From positions 1 through 5,203 of the forward strand of contig CAUQVP010000106.1 in assembly GCA_963521545.1 (NCBI GenBank): a DNA stretch of 5,203 bases, read 5' to 3'. The stretch is from JABCPE02 sp963521545. GTDB taxonomy: Bacteria > Bacteroidota > Bacteroidia > Flavobacteriales > Weeksellaceae. Position 1 is the stretch's first letter, and every line of letters begins with the position of its first letter. Made by a program: the position numbers and the translations under genes. Below, one piece after another: positions 1 through 5,203 of this stretch. The notes under the pieces were generated by a model. The model was not told where the DNA came from, did not search any database, and was given only the letters and a program-made list of their open reading frames with translations.

Positions 1-80
1 TCTTTTACAAAAATATCTTCCGCTTTGGGGAACGCCTGCAAATGGTCGTTCAGTTCTTGAATTTCTTCTTTTGAGTTCAT
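1..80 (-). CDS. Hypothetical protein, N-terminal fragment (runs off window start)
   Basis: An open frame on the minus strand starts with ATG at 80-78 and runs off the window after 26 codons. It begins MNSKEEIQELNDHL and continues with a Pro/Ala/Glu/Asp stretch ending IFVK at the edge. It starts 20 bp after the mdh stop codon on the same strand, with no terminator between, so it is probably co-transcribed with mdh. The first residues are charged and suggest a soluble helix; no signal peptide or membrane segment is visible. I do not recognise the family from so short a piece. The start is supported by the close spacing to mdh and an A-rich stretch upstream, but a 26-codon open frame at an edge is modest evidence. 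Confidence 0.55.
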   Translation of the reverse strand, partial: MNSKEEIQELNDHLQAFPKAEDIFVK

Positions 81-100
81 TAGGTTTAATTTTTAAAATA

Positions 101-1027
101 TTAAAATTTTAGTTCTGCATTTACTTTTCTTACAGCATCAGCAGAGGCATGGAATTTCTCTTTTTCATCTTCATTTAGAGATAGTTCCATTATTTTTTCT
201 ATTCCATTTCTACCAATGATACACGGCACCCCTATACTGATATCATACTCACCATATTCCCCCTCCAAAAGGGCAGAACAAGGTATCATTTTCTTTTGAT
301 CAGATAGGATAGAATGCACCAGCGCAGCCACACCTGCCCCAGGAGCATACCACGCGGAAGTCCCCAAAAGTTTCACCAAAGTAGCTCCACCTAGTTTGGT
401 TTCTTCCACTATGCTGTTTAGTTTTTCTTTATTCAAAAATTCTGCTACACAGATACCATTTCTAGTAGCTTTACTGATGAGAGGAAGCATCCCTGTGTCC
501 GTATGAGCAGCGATCACCATACCATCCACATCCGAAACTGGACATCCCAGAGCCTCCGCCAGACGATATCTAAATCTCGCTGTATCCAGCGCTCCTCCCA
601 TACCTATGATTCTATTTTTAGGCAGCTGGAATTTTTTATGAACAAGGTAGGACATGGTATCCACAGGATTGGTCACCACGATGATAATGGCATTAGGAGA
701 GTATTTCAGCACATTTTCTGTAACTCCTGAAACAATATCCGCATTTACGCCTATCAGCTCTTCTCTGCTCATCCCTGGTCTTCTGGGCATCCCTGAGGTG
801 ATGACCACTACATTAGAATTTTCTGTTTTAGCATAATCATTAGTTACGCCTATGATACGAGTTTCAAAGCCTTCCACAGCGGACATCTGCATAAGGTCCA
901 TGGCTTTCCCTTCAGCGAAACCTTCTTTTATGTCTAATAATACCACCTCACTCGCAAAATTTCGCATTGCTATATATTCCGTGCAGCTCGCTCCCACGGC
1001 TCCCGCTCCTATTACTGTTACTTTCAT
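101..1027 (-). CDS. mdh: Malate dehydrogenase (NAD-dependent, LDH-like type)
   Basis: This 308-residue cytoplasmic enzyme oxidises malate to oxaloacetate with NAD in the TCA cycle. The N-terminal Rossmann fold shows GAGAVG at residues 7-12 and the NAD-selecting acid D32 (VVLLDIKEG). The mobile substrate loop is MPRRPGMSREE, with R82 and R88 as the substrate-binding arginines; arginine at the first position, where lactate dehydrogenase has glutamine, points to malate. VTNPVD (119-123) holds N120, LDTAR supplies D148 and R151, and the catalytic histidine is H175 in VIAAHTDTG. The C-terminal half continues through LLGTSAWYAPGAG and GEYGEYDISIGVP. The length is normal and the frame intact. Many MDHs have GGHGD around the catalytic histidine; I recall AAHxDTG as usual in flavobacteria. 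The gene is transcribed away from cysE and probably together with the partial gene downstream. Confidence 0.95.
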   Translation of the reverse strand: MKVTVIGAGAVGASCTEYIAMRNFASEVVLLDIKEGFAEGKAMDLMQMSAVEGFETRIIGVTNDYAKTENSNVVVITSGMPRRPGMSREELIGVNADIVSGVTENVLKYSPNAIIIVVTNPVDTMSYLVHKKFQLPKNRIIGMGGALDTARFRYRLAEALGCPVSDVDGMVIAAHTDTGMLPLISKATRNGICVAEFLNKEKLNSIVEETKLGGATLVKLLGTSAWYAPGAGVAALVHSILSDQKKMIPCSALLEGEYGEYDISIGVPCIIGRNGIEKIMELSLNEDEKEKFHASADAVRKVNAELKF

Positions 1028-1049
1028 TTTAATATTAAATTTAAACTCA

Positions 1050-1057
1050 CAAATTTA
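1050..1057 (-). promoter_or_regulatory. Candidate -7 element of the mdh promoter
   Basis: Read on the minus strand, this octamer is TAAATTTG, an exact match to the Bacteroidota -7 element TAnnTTTG. Transcription would begin roughly 20 nt before the mdh ATG. No TTG-type -33 element is visible at 17-23 nt upstream, so the call rests on the -7 match and its position. Confidence 0.4.
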
Positions 1058-1096
1058 ATAATTATTCATTACTCTCCTATTAATTTATCTCAACCA

Positions 1097-1130
1097 TTGA
1101 GAAAATCTATTTTAAGATTTCATAAGTTTT
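1097..1130 (+). promoter_or_regulatory. Weak candidate promoter for cysE
   Basis: TTG at 1097-1099 is followed after 23 nt by TAAGTTTT at 1123-1130, which is one base from TAnnTTTG. The spacer is at the long end of what is accepted for Bacteroidota, and the last G is missing. It would give a 5' leader of about 40 nt before cysE. The 149-bp intergenic region 1028-1176 must hold the promoters of both divergent genes. Apart from this, the mdh -7 element and two small inverted repeats (1103-1120 and 1147-1159), I see nothing else in it. Confidence 0.25.
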
Positions 1131-1146
1131 TTGAAGAGAATTTCTT

Positions 1147-1159
1147 ATCATTGCATGAT
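1147..1159. repeat. Short inverted repeat upstream of cysE
   Basis: ATCAT-TGC-ATGAT is a perfect 5-bp inverted repeat with a 3-base centre, ending 17 bp before the cysE start codon. Its size and position would fit an operator or a small leader hairpin. In AT-rich DNA a repeat this short can arise by chance, and no regulator is identified. Confidence 0.25.
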
Positions 1160-1176
1160 TTTAGTTTTTACAAATT

Positions 1177-2004
1177 ATGCAGAAAGAATTTTTAAACCAT
1201 CTCAGCCGTGGTTACAAAAACCGAAAATACGACTTGGATAAAAGAAAAATAGAAAAATTCATCGATTCTTTTTTTCGTTTCGTCTTCTTTTTAGAATATC
1301 AAAGATGTAATTCCGAAGCGGAAATTCACCTCAGATTAGAAAGTTTTAAACTTGAATTTCAGCAGATTATCAACTCTGTAATAGAAGACCCTGATATGAA
1401 AGTAAAGGCTGCAAGCTGCTTTTTCGAGGCTGTTCCTCATGTTTATAACCTGCTGGAAAAAGACGCCCAGTTCATCCTAGACAATGACCCTGCCGCCACT
1501 CACATAGAGGAGGTGATGGTATCTTACCCAGGGTTTTATGCTATTTCTATTTATAGATTTGCTCACCAGCTGCACCTACAAGGCGTGCCGCTCATCCCAA
1601 GAATCTGGACAGAGCTGGCACACAGCAAAACAGGGATAGACATCCACCCTGGCGCTACCATCGGAGAATGCTTTTTCATAGACCACGGAACAGGGATCGT
1701 GATTGGAGAAACGACTGTGATTGGTAATTTCGTTAAAATCTATCAGAATGTAACTCTCGGAGCCTTAGCAGTTTCCAAAGATATCGCCAACACAAAACGC
1801 CACCCTACGATAGAAAATAATGTAACGGTGTATGCCAACACCACTATTTTAGGTGGGAATACTATCATTCGGGAAGGTTCTACCATCGGCGGAAATGTCT
1901 GGCTTACAGAGAGTATAGAGCCATACAGCTTGGTTTATTACAAAAACAAAACCATCATCCGAAGCAAAGAAAAACCAAACGAACCTATTAATTTTTCTAT
2001 TTAA
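1177..2004 (+). CDS. cysE: Serine O-acetyltransferase
   Basis: This enzyme transfers acetyl from acetyl-CoA to L-serine to give O-acetylserine, the first committed step of cysteine synthesis. It has 275 residues. A helical N-terminal part (about 1-140) includes NDPAATHIEE, whose D104 matches the serine-binding aspartate of the family, and YPGFYAISIYRFAH (117-130). A C-terminal left-handed beta helix of hexapeptide repeats (about 150-245) follows. Catalytic residues are D155 (GIDIHPGATIG) and H170 (FIDHGTGIVIGET); R208-H209 in KRHPTI match the acetyl-CoA/substrate-binding pair. The protein ends NFSI; a C-terminal isoleucine is what SAT inserts into the CysK active site to form the cysteine synthase complex. 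There is no clear Shine-Dalgarno sequence, as is normal in Bacteroidota. It lies upstream of cysK on the same strand, separated by an attenuator-like leader, and no terminator precedes position 2157. Confidence 0.95.
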   Translation: MQKEFLNHLSRGYKNRKYDLDKRKIEKFIDSFFRFVFFLEYQRCNSEAEIHLRLESFKLEFQQIINSVIEDPDMKVKAASCFFEAVPHVYNLLEKDAQFILDNDPAATHIEEVMVSYPGFYAISIYRFAHQLHLQGVPLIPRIWTELAHSKTGIDIHPGATIGECFFIDHGTGIVIGETTVIGNFVKIYQNVTLGALAVSKDIANTKRHPTIENNVTVYANTTILGGNTIIREGSTIGGNVWLTESIEPYSLVYYKNKTIIRSKEKPNEPINFSI

Positions 2005-2007
2005 AAA

Positions 2008-2038
2008 TTTGCATTTCTAAAAAATATTATTAGATTTG
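2008..2038 (+). promoter_or_regulatory. Consensus Bacteroidota promoter for the cysK leader
   Basis: TTTG at 2008-2011, exactly 19 nt of spacer, then TAGATTTG at 2031-2038 reproduce the housekeeping consensus TTTG-N19-TAnnTTTG without a mismatch. It begins 4 bases after the cysE stop codon. The expected transcription start is near 2043-2046, about 20 nt before the leader ATG. ATTTGCATT occurs at both elements (2007-2015 and 2034-2042), giving a 9-bp direct repeat. No other promoter fits between the downstream terminator and cysK, so cysK should depend on read-through from here or from cysE. Confidence 0.75.
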
Positions 2039-2061
2039 CATTCATATTTATTCCAAAAGAG

Positions 2062-2130
2062 ATGACAATAGTAAAAAACAATATGATGTGTTGCTATATT
2101 CTAACAACTTCAGTTTTTCTGATAGTGTAG
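2062..2130 (+). CDS. Putative Cys-Cys leader peptide of cysK
   Basis: A 22-codon open frame runs from ATG 2062 to TAG 2128-2130. The peptide starts MTIVKNNMMCCYILTTS and ends in a hydrophobic VFLIV. Two adjacent Cys codons, TGT TGC, lie at 2089-2094 (residues 10 and 11); two tandem rare-residue codons in a short frame before a biosynthetic gene is the signature of an attenuator leader peptide. An AAAAGAG stretch directly precedes the ATG. The frame starts about 20 nt after the predicted transcript start and stops 26 nt before the terminator stem. The peptide itself probably has no function; translation through the Cys codons would sense Cys-tRNA supply. Internal ATGs at 2083 and 2086 are in frame and would also keep both Cys codons. 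A frame this short can be fortuitous, so the call rests on its agreement with the RNA pairings described under the attenuator. Confidence 0.7.
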   Translation: MTIVKNNMMCCYILTTSVFLIV

Positions 2131-2188
2131 CAATGCTGTATTGTTATTCGTATATAGAGGGCTGAAAGATTTCACGCCCTCTTTTTTT
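2088..2188 (+). promoter_or_regulatory. Putative ribosome-mediated Cys attenuator upstream of cysK
   Basis: Three competing pairings can be drawn by hand. (1) 2088-2100 pairs with 2124-2136 (13 contiguous pairs, 4 of them G-U), placing both Cys codons in the 5' arm. (2) 2109-2118 pairs with 2157-2166 (10 pairs, 4 G-U), an antiterminator that removes the whole 5' arm of the terminator. It encloses a smaller hairpin, 2127-2134 with 2140-2147. (3) 2157-2166 pairs with 2171-2181, the terminator. A ribosome stalled at 2089-2094 for lack of Cys-tRNA would block pairing 1 and leave 2109-2118 free, so the antiterminator forms and cysK is transcribed. With enough Cys-tRNA, the ribosome reaches the stop at 2128 and covers the antiterminator strand, so the terminator forms. 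With no translation, pairing 1 traps that strand in its loop and termination is again expected. The logic is consistent in all three states, but no folding energies were computed. Confidence 0.65.
2157..2188 (+). terminator. Rho-independent terminator in the cysK leader
   Basis: GAGGGC (2157-2162) pairs with GCCCTC (2176-2181), and TGAA (2163-2166) pairs with TTCA (2171-2174) around an AGAT loop. A single C at 2175 is bulged, and seven T residues (2182-2188) follow. It sits 28 bp before the cysK start codon, where a terminator makes sense only if it is conditional or if it ends the cysE transcript. The GC-rich 6-bp base and the T run make it a strong candidate. Confidence 0.85.
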
Positions 2189-2216
2189 ATTCTAAAATTT
2201 TTAAATCAATCATATT

Positions 2217-3146
2217 ATGAAATTCAACAATGTATTAGAAACCATCGGTAAAACGCCAGTAGTAAGGCTAAGTAAATTATTCCCAAACCATAATGTTTGG
2301 ATAAAACTAGAAAGAACCAACCCTGGGGGAAGCGTGAAGGACAGAATCGCCCTTGCCATGATAGAAGCAGCGGAAAAAGAAGGGAAAATCAATAAAGACA
2401 CCAAAATCATAGAGCCTACATCAGGAAATACAGGAGTAGGTCTTGCAATGGTAAGCGCTGTGAAAGGATATGATTTGACTTTGGTAATGCCAGAAAGCAT
2501 GAGCATAGAGAGAAGAAAACTAATGTCTGCTTATGGCGCAAAAATCGTCCTAACGCCAAGAGAATTAGGAATGAAAGGAGCGATAGCAAAAGCTCAGGAA
2601 TTGGCTGAAAAAGGAAACAACACTTGGATTCCTCAGCAGTTCGAAAACACTGCCAATCCAGAAATCCACCGTAATACTACGGCTCAGGAAATTTTAAATG
2701 ATTTCTCAGAAGGTGTAGATTACTTCATCTCGGGAGTTGGAACAGGAGGACACATTACGGGTATTTCAGAGATTGTAAAGCAAAAATTCCCTCAGCTCAA
2801 AGCCTTTGCAGTTGAACCAGAGCAGTCGCCTGTCATCAGTGGCGGTGCACCTGGCCCACACGCTATCCAAGGAATCGGTGCTGGTTTTATCCCTGCTGTT
2901 TTGAATACAGAAATTCTAGAAGGAGCTATCCTAGTTGGGAAAGATGAAGCATTCAGTTTTGCACAAAGATTAGCAAAAGAAGAAGGAATTTTAGCTGGGG
3001 TTTCCACAGGAGCTTCACTAGCTGCTATTGCTAAAAAATTAGGAGAAATCCCACAAAATGCTACTGTTCTGACCATCAACTATGACACGGGAGAAAGATA
3101 CTGGTCTGTGGATGGACTTTTCGAAGAGAATATAATTTCGGAATAA
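2217..3146 (+). CDS. cysK: Cysteine synthase (O-acetylserine sulfhydrylase)
   Basis: This PLP enzyme replaces the acetyl group of O-acetylserine with sulfide to give L-cysteine, using the product of the upstream cysE. It has 309 residues, the usual length. The PLP lysine is K41 in NPGGSVKDR. The substrate loop TSGNTG is at 68-73, QFENTANPEIH (141-151) carries the conserved Gln-Phe, the phosphate-binding loop GVGTGG is at 173-178, and GVSTGAS (261-267) carries the serine that contacts the PLP ring nitrogen. The segment GPHAIQGIGAGFIP (213-226) is the region that in CysK enzymes takes part in binding the CysE tail. All key residues are present and the frame is intact. The start at 2217 is supported by the conserved N-terminus (NNVLETIGKTPVVRL). 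Expression is probably gated by the attenuator directly upstream; a terminator follows the stop by 7 bp. A CysM-type enzyme is less likely, given the close CysK-like motifs and the adjacent cysE. Confidence 0.95.
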   Translation: MKFNNVLETIGKTPVVRLSKLFPNHNVWIKLERTNPGGSVKDRIALAMIEAAEKEGKINKDTKIIEPTSGNTGVGLAMVSAVKGYDLTLVMPESMSIERRKLMSAYGAKIVLTPRELGMKGAIAKAQELAEKGNNTWIPQQFENTANPEIHRNTTAQEILNDFSEGVDYFISGVGTGGHITGISEIVKQKFPQLKAFAVEPEQSPVISGGAPGPHAIQGIGAGFIPAVLNTEILEGAILVGKDEAFSFAQRLAKEEGILAGVSTGASLAAIAKKLGEIPQNATVLTINYDTGERYWSVDGLFEENIISE

Positions 3147-3153
3147 ATTTAGT

Positions 3154-3180
3154 AAAACCTTTCCTGTTGGAAAGGTTTTT
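3154..3180 (+). terminator. Rho-independent terminator after cysK
   Basis: AAAACCTTTCC (3154-3164) pairs perfectly with GGAAAGGTTTT (3169-3179) around a TGTT loop, giving 11 bp followed by T residues. It starts 7 bp after the cysK stop codon and separates the cysteine genes from the next gene. Confidence 0.9.
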
Positions 3181-3181
3181 G

Positions 3182-3212
3182 TTGTCTAAGGGCTAAGATA
3201 TATGTATATTTA
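3182..3212 (+). promoter_or_regulatory. Candidate promoter for the holin-like gene
   Basis: TTG at 3182-3184, 20 nt of spacer, then TATATTTA at 3205-3212, one base short of TAnnTTTG. It follows directly after the cysK terminator and would start transcription near 3219, about 10 nt before the ATG at 3229. If correct, it rules out the upstream ATG at 3202 as the translation start. Confidence 0.45.
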
Positions 3213-3228
3213 CCAAAATTTATTAAAA

Positions 3229-3564
3229 ATGAGAATTATTGTTAATTTGATTATCACCGCGGCAGTTGCCTATTTTCTACCAAAGGTGCTTAGCGGAGTG
3301 CATTTTTTAGACTTCAGTTCGGCTGTGATTTTTGCAGTGGTTTTGGGATTGCTGAATATTTTCCTAAAACCTATCCTGAATATCATTAGCTTTCCAGTAT
3401 CACTGATTACTTTTGGGCTTTTTTCACTGGTTGTGAATGCCATCGTGGTTTCTGTGGCAGATTATTTCGTGGATGGAATGGTAATCGATGGATTTGGGTG
3501 GACTTTGGCTTTTAGTGTTTGTTTATCTATTCTGACCTCTATTTTGTCAGTAGATGAAGATTAG
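3229..3564 (+). CDS. Small membrane protein, phage-holin-like family (Phage_holin_4_2 type)
   Basis: A 111-residue, very hydrophobic protein with four predicted membrane helices at about 2-21, 31-51, 56-79 and 88-107, ending in a short acidic tail (VDED). The pattern LPKVLSGVHF, then VVLGLLNIFLKPILNIISFPVSLITFGLFSLVVN in the middle (given here as its parts LGLLNIFLKPIL and FPVSLITFGLF), matches the widespread family annotated as phage holin family 4 / YvlD-like. These are chromosomal inner-membrane proteins with no established function, and nothing phage-like surrounds this one. I chose ATG 3229 over an in-frame ATG at 3202. It gives an N-terminus that begins directly with the first helix (MRIIVNLII), as in relatives, and the extra nine residues would overlap the likely promoter. 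It stands alone between a terminator and glnS and has no clear link to cysteine synthesis. Confidence 0.8.
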   Translation: MRIIVNLIITAAVAYFLPKVLSGVHFLDFSSAVIFAVVLGLLNIFLKPILNIISFPVSLITFGLFSLVVNAIVVSVADYFVDGMVIDGFGWTLAFSVCLSILTSILSVDED

Positions 3565-3593
3565 AATCTGCCGATATTTTTTAAGAAAAACAT

Positions 3594-3601
3594 TATCTTT
3601 G
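3594..3601 (+). promoter_or_regulatory. Candidate -7 element of the glnS promoter
   Basis: TATCTTTG is an exact TAnnTTTG match 19 bp before the glnS start codon. A clear -33 TTG is absent; only CTG at 3568-3570, 23 nt upstream, comes near. The predicted leader is short, about 13 nt. Confidence 0.5.
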
Positions 3602-3620
3602 CCAATTATTTAACAAAAAT

Positions 3621-5203
3621 ATGGAAGAAGAAAAAAAACCACTCAATTTCATTGAGCAAATTATAGAAGAAGATTTGGCTAATGGACTTAGCAGAGACAA
3701 AATTCGTTTTCGTTTTCCGCCAGAGCCCAACGGCTATCTGCACATAGGGCATACCAAAGCGATATGCATCAACTTCGGTTTGGGCGAAAAATATAGCGCT
3801 CCTGTGAACCTTCGTTTCGATGATACCAACCCTGAGAAAGAAGAACAAGAGTTCGTAGATTCTATCAAGAAAGATGTGGCTTGGCTCGGCTTCCAATGGG
3901 ATAAAGAACTCTATGCATCAGACTATTTTCAGCAGCTCTATGACTGGGCTGTGCAGATGATAAAAGATGGCAAAGCGTACATAGATGAGCAGTCTTCAGA
4001 AGTTATCACGGAACAAAGAAAAAACCCTGCAGAACCTGGGATAGAATCTCCATTCCGAAACAGACCCGTAGAGGAATCACTAAATCTATTCGAGCGAATG
4101 AAAAATGGCGAGTTCGAAGAAGGAACGATGTCTCTTCGTGCCAAAATAGATATGACTTCGCCTAATATGAACATGCGTGACCCTGTGATGTATAGAATCC
4201 TAAAAAGACCACATCACAGAACTGGCACCACTTGGAAAATTTATCCTATGTACGACTGGGCTCATGGAGAGAGTGACTACATAGAGCAGATTTCGCATTC
4301 TCTTTGTTCATTGGAATTTGAGAACCACAGACCGCTTTACGACTGGTATCTTGACCAAGTCTATACGGAAGGAACTATCAGAAACAAACAGCGAGAGTTT
4401 GCCCGAATGAATGTAACCTACATGATTACTTCTAAGAGAAAACTCCAAAGGCTCGTTGCCGAAGGTGTGGTTACAGGCTGGGATGACCCGAGAATGCCGA
4501 CTATTTCTGGGCTTAGAAGAAAGGGCTACACGCCTGCTGCTATCCGAAATTTCATTGAAAAAGTAGGTGTAGCGAAAAGAGAAAATTTAATCGACATTCA
4601 GCTGTTGGAATTCTGCGTAAGAGAAGATTTAAACAAAACTGCCAAGAGAATGATGGTGGTGATGAATCCTGTAAAACTGATTATAGAAAACTACCCAGAA
4701 GGTAAAGAAGAATGGCTGGAAACAGAAAACAACCCAGAAGATGAAAACGCTGGAATGAGAAAAGTTCCTTTCTCACGAGAGCTGTATATAGAGAGAGAAG
4801 ACTTCAAAGAGGAAGCGGACAAGAAGTTTTTCCGTCTGAAACTCGGTGGTGAGGTGAGACTAAAATCAGCCTATATCATCAAAGCTGAAAGAGTAGAAAA
4901 AGATGAAAACGGCGAGATTACAACTATCTACGCTACCTATGATGAAAAATCTAAATCTGGAAGCGGAACAGAAGAAAGCCTAAGAAAAGTAAAAGGAACG
5001 CTGCACTGGGTTTCTGCAAACCACGCCCTGCCTGTGGAAGCGAGAGTTTATGACAGACTTTTCACTACCGAACAGCCAGATGCAGAAAAGGAAACAGATT
5101 TCCTAGAGTTTGTAAATCCTGAATCTCTGAAAGTGGTAACTGCCTATGCAGAACCAGAACTAAAAGATGTGAAAGTGGGCGAACCGCTGCAGTTCCAGAG
5201 AAT
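3621..5203 (+). CDS. glnS: Glutaminyl-tRNA synthetase (C-terminal end outside window)
   Basis: This class I enzyme attaches glutamine to tRNA-Gln in the cytoplasm. The frame is open for 527 codons from ATG 3621 to the window edge; bacterial GlnRS proteins have roughly 550-560 residues, so only about 30 are missing. The catalytic Rossmann domain carries the nucleotide-binding motif in PPEPNGYLHIGH (HIGH at 41-44), LRFDDTNP (64-71), and the glutamine-pocket region YPMYDWAHGESDY with Y211 and HSLC with C229. The second class I motif is ITSKR (269-273), followed by GWDDPRMPTISGLRRKGYT. The anticodon-binding beta-barrel part begins about 345 and includes KVPFSRELYIEREDF, VRLKSAYIIKAERVEKD and GTLHWVSANHALPVEARVYDRLF. 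The PEPNGY form before HIGH distinguishes GlnRS from ordinary bacterial GluRS. Its presence implies direct Gln-tRNA charging. No frameshift or missing motif was seen. Confidence 0.95.
   Translation, partial: MEEEKKPLNFIEQIIEEDLANGLSRDKIRFRFPPEPNGYLHIGHTKAICINFGLGEKYSAPVNLRFDDTNPEKEEQEFVDSIKKDVAWLGFQWDKELYASDYFQQLYDWAVQMIKDGKAYIDEQSSEVITEQRKNPAEPGIESPFRNRPVEESLNLFERMKNGEFEEGTMSLRAKIDMTSPNMNMRDPVMYRILKRPHHRTGTTWKIYPMYDWAHGESDYIEQISHSLCSLEFENHRPLYDWYLDQVYTEGTIRNKQREFARMNVTYMITSKRKLQRLVAEGVVTGWDDPRMPTISGLRRKGYTPAAIRNFIEKVGVAKRENLIDIQLLEFCVREDLNKTAKRMMVVMNPVKLIIENYPEGKEEWLETENNPEDENAGMRKVPFSRELYIEREDFKEEADKKFFRLKLGGEVRLKSAYIIKAERVEKDENGEITTIYATYDEKSKSGSGTEESLRKVKGTLHWVSANHALPVEARVYDRLFTTEQPDAEKETDFLEFVNPESLKVVTAYAEPELKDVKVGEPLQFQR

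Noticed and set aside
503..1058. Plus-strand open frames at 503-730, 654-836 and 852-1058
   Set aside because: They lie opposite the well-supported mdh gene, and their translations show no recognisable domain.
2007..2042. Direct repeat ATTTGCATT (2007-2015 and 2034-2042) as a regulator site
   Set aside because: The shared TTTG of the -33 and -7 promoter elements accounts for much of the match, so a separate function is not supported.
2043..2190. Metabolite riboswitch (for example SAM-binding) or T-box upstream of cysK
   Set aside because: I found no conserved riboswitch core and no T-box sequence. The short Cys-rich frame with competing stems explains the region better.
2210..3079. Minus-strand open frames at 2210-2506 and 2792-3079
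   Set aside because: They are antisense to cysK, which has every expected motif; the translations look like a reversed reading of coding sequence.
3202..3228. Upstream ATG at 3202 as the start of the holin-like gene
   Set aside because: It falls inside the candidate promoter and adds nine residues before the first membrane helix that relatives generally lack.
3229..3564. Prophage remnant, suggested by the holin-like protein
   Set aside because: No other phage gene, integrase or attachment site is present, and this family is common as a lone chromosomal gene.
3606..4174. Minus-strand open frames at 3606-3896 and 3938-4174
   Set aside because: They are antisense to glnS, and one overlaps its predicted promoter; no independent support.

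Overview
The window looks like ordinary chromosome from a member of the Bacteroidota, most likely class Flavobacteriia. The evidence is AT-rich intergenic DNA, starts without clear Shine-Dalgarno sequences, promoters of the TTTG-N19-TAnnTTTG type, and protein sequences of the flavobacterial kind (LDH-like malate dehydrogenase, long serine acetyltransferase). The closer assignment to a Chryseobacterium/Riemerella-like group is a guess from memory of those proteins.

Layout. On the minus strand, the first 80 bases hold the N-terminal end of an unrecognised gene, 20 bp downstream of malate dehydrogenase (mdh, 101-1027). A divergent intergenic region (1028-1176) separates mdh from serine acetyltransferase (cysE, 1177-2004) on the plus strand. 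Next comes a 212 bp gap, then O-acetylserine sulfhydrylase (cysK, 2217-3146), a strong terminator, a small four-helix membrane protein of the phage-holin-like family (3229-3564), and glutaminyl-tRNA synthetase (glnS, 3621 to the window end, lacking its C-terminal end).

The most interesting part is the gap between cysE and cysK. It holds a consensus flavobacterial promoter (2008-2038), a 22-codon open frame with two adjacent Cys codons (2062-2130), and a rho-independent terminator (2157-2188) just before cysK. The Cys codons lie in the 5' arm of a 13-bp hairpin. Sequence in that hairpin's loop can instead pair with the 5' arm of the terminator. This is the arrangement of a classical ribosome-mediated attenuator, here responding to charged Cys-tRNA and controlling the gene that makes cysteine. 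It was found by hand base-pairing and has not been tested by folding or comparison.

CysE makes O-acetylserine from serine and acetyl-CoA, and CysK converts it with sulfide to cysteine. CysE ends in isoleucine, the residue that anchors CysE to CysK in the cysteine synthase complex, so the pair may be controlled both by attenuation and by complex formation. The remaining genes are housekeeping (TCA cycle, translation) plus one small membrane protein of unknown role.
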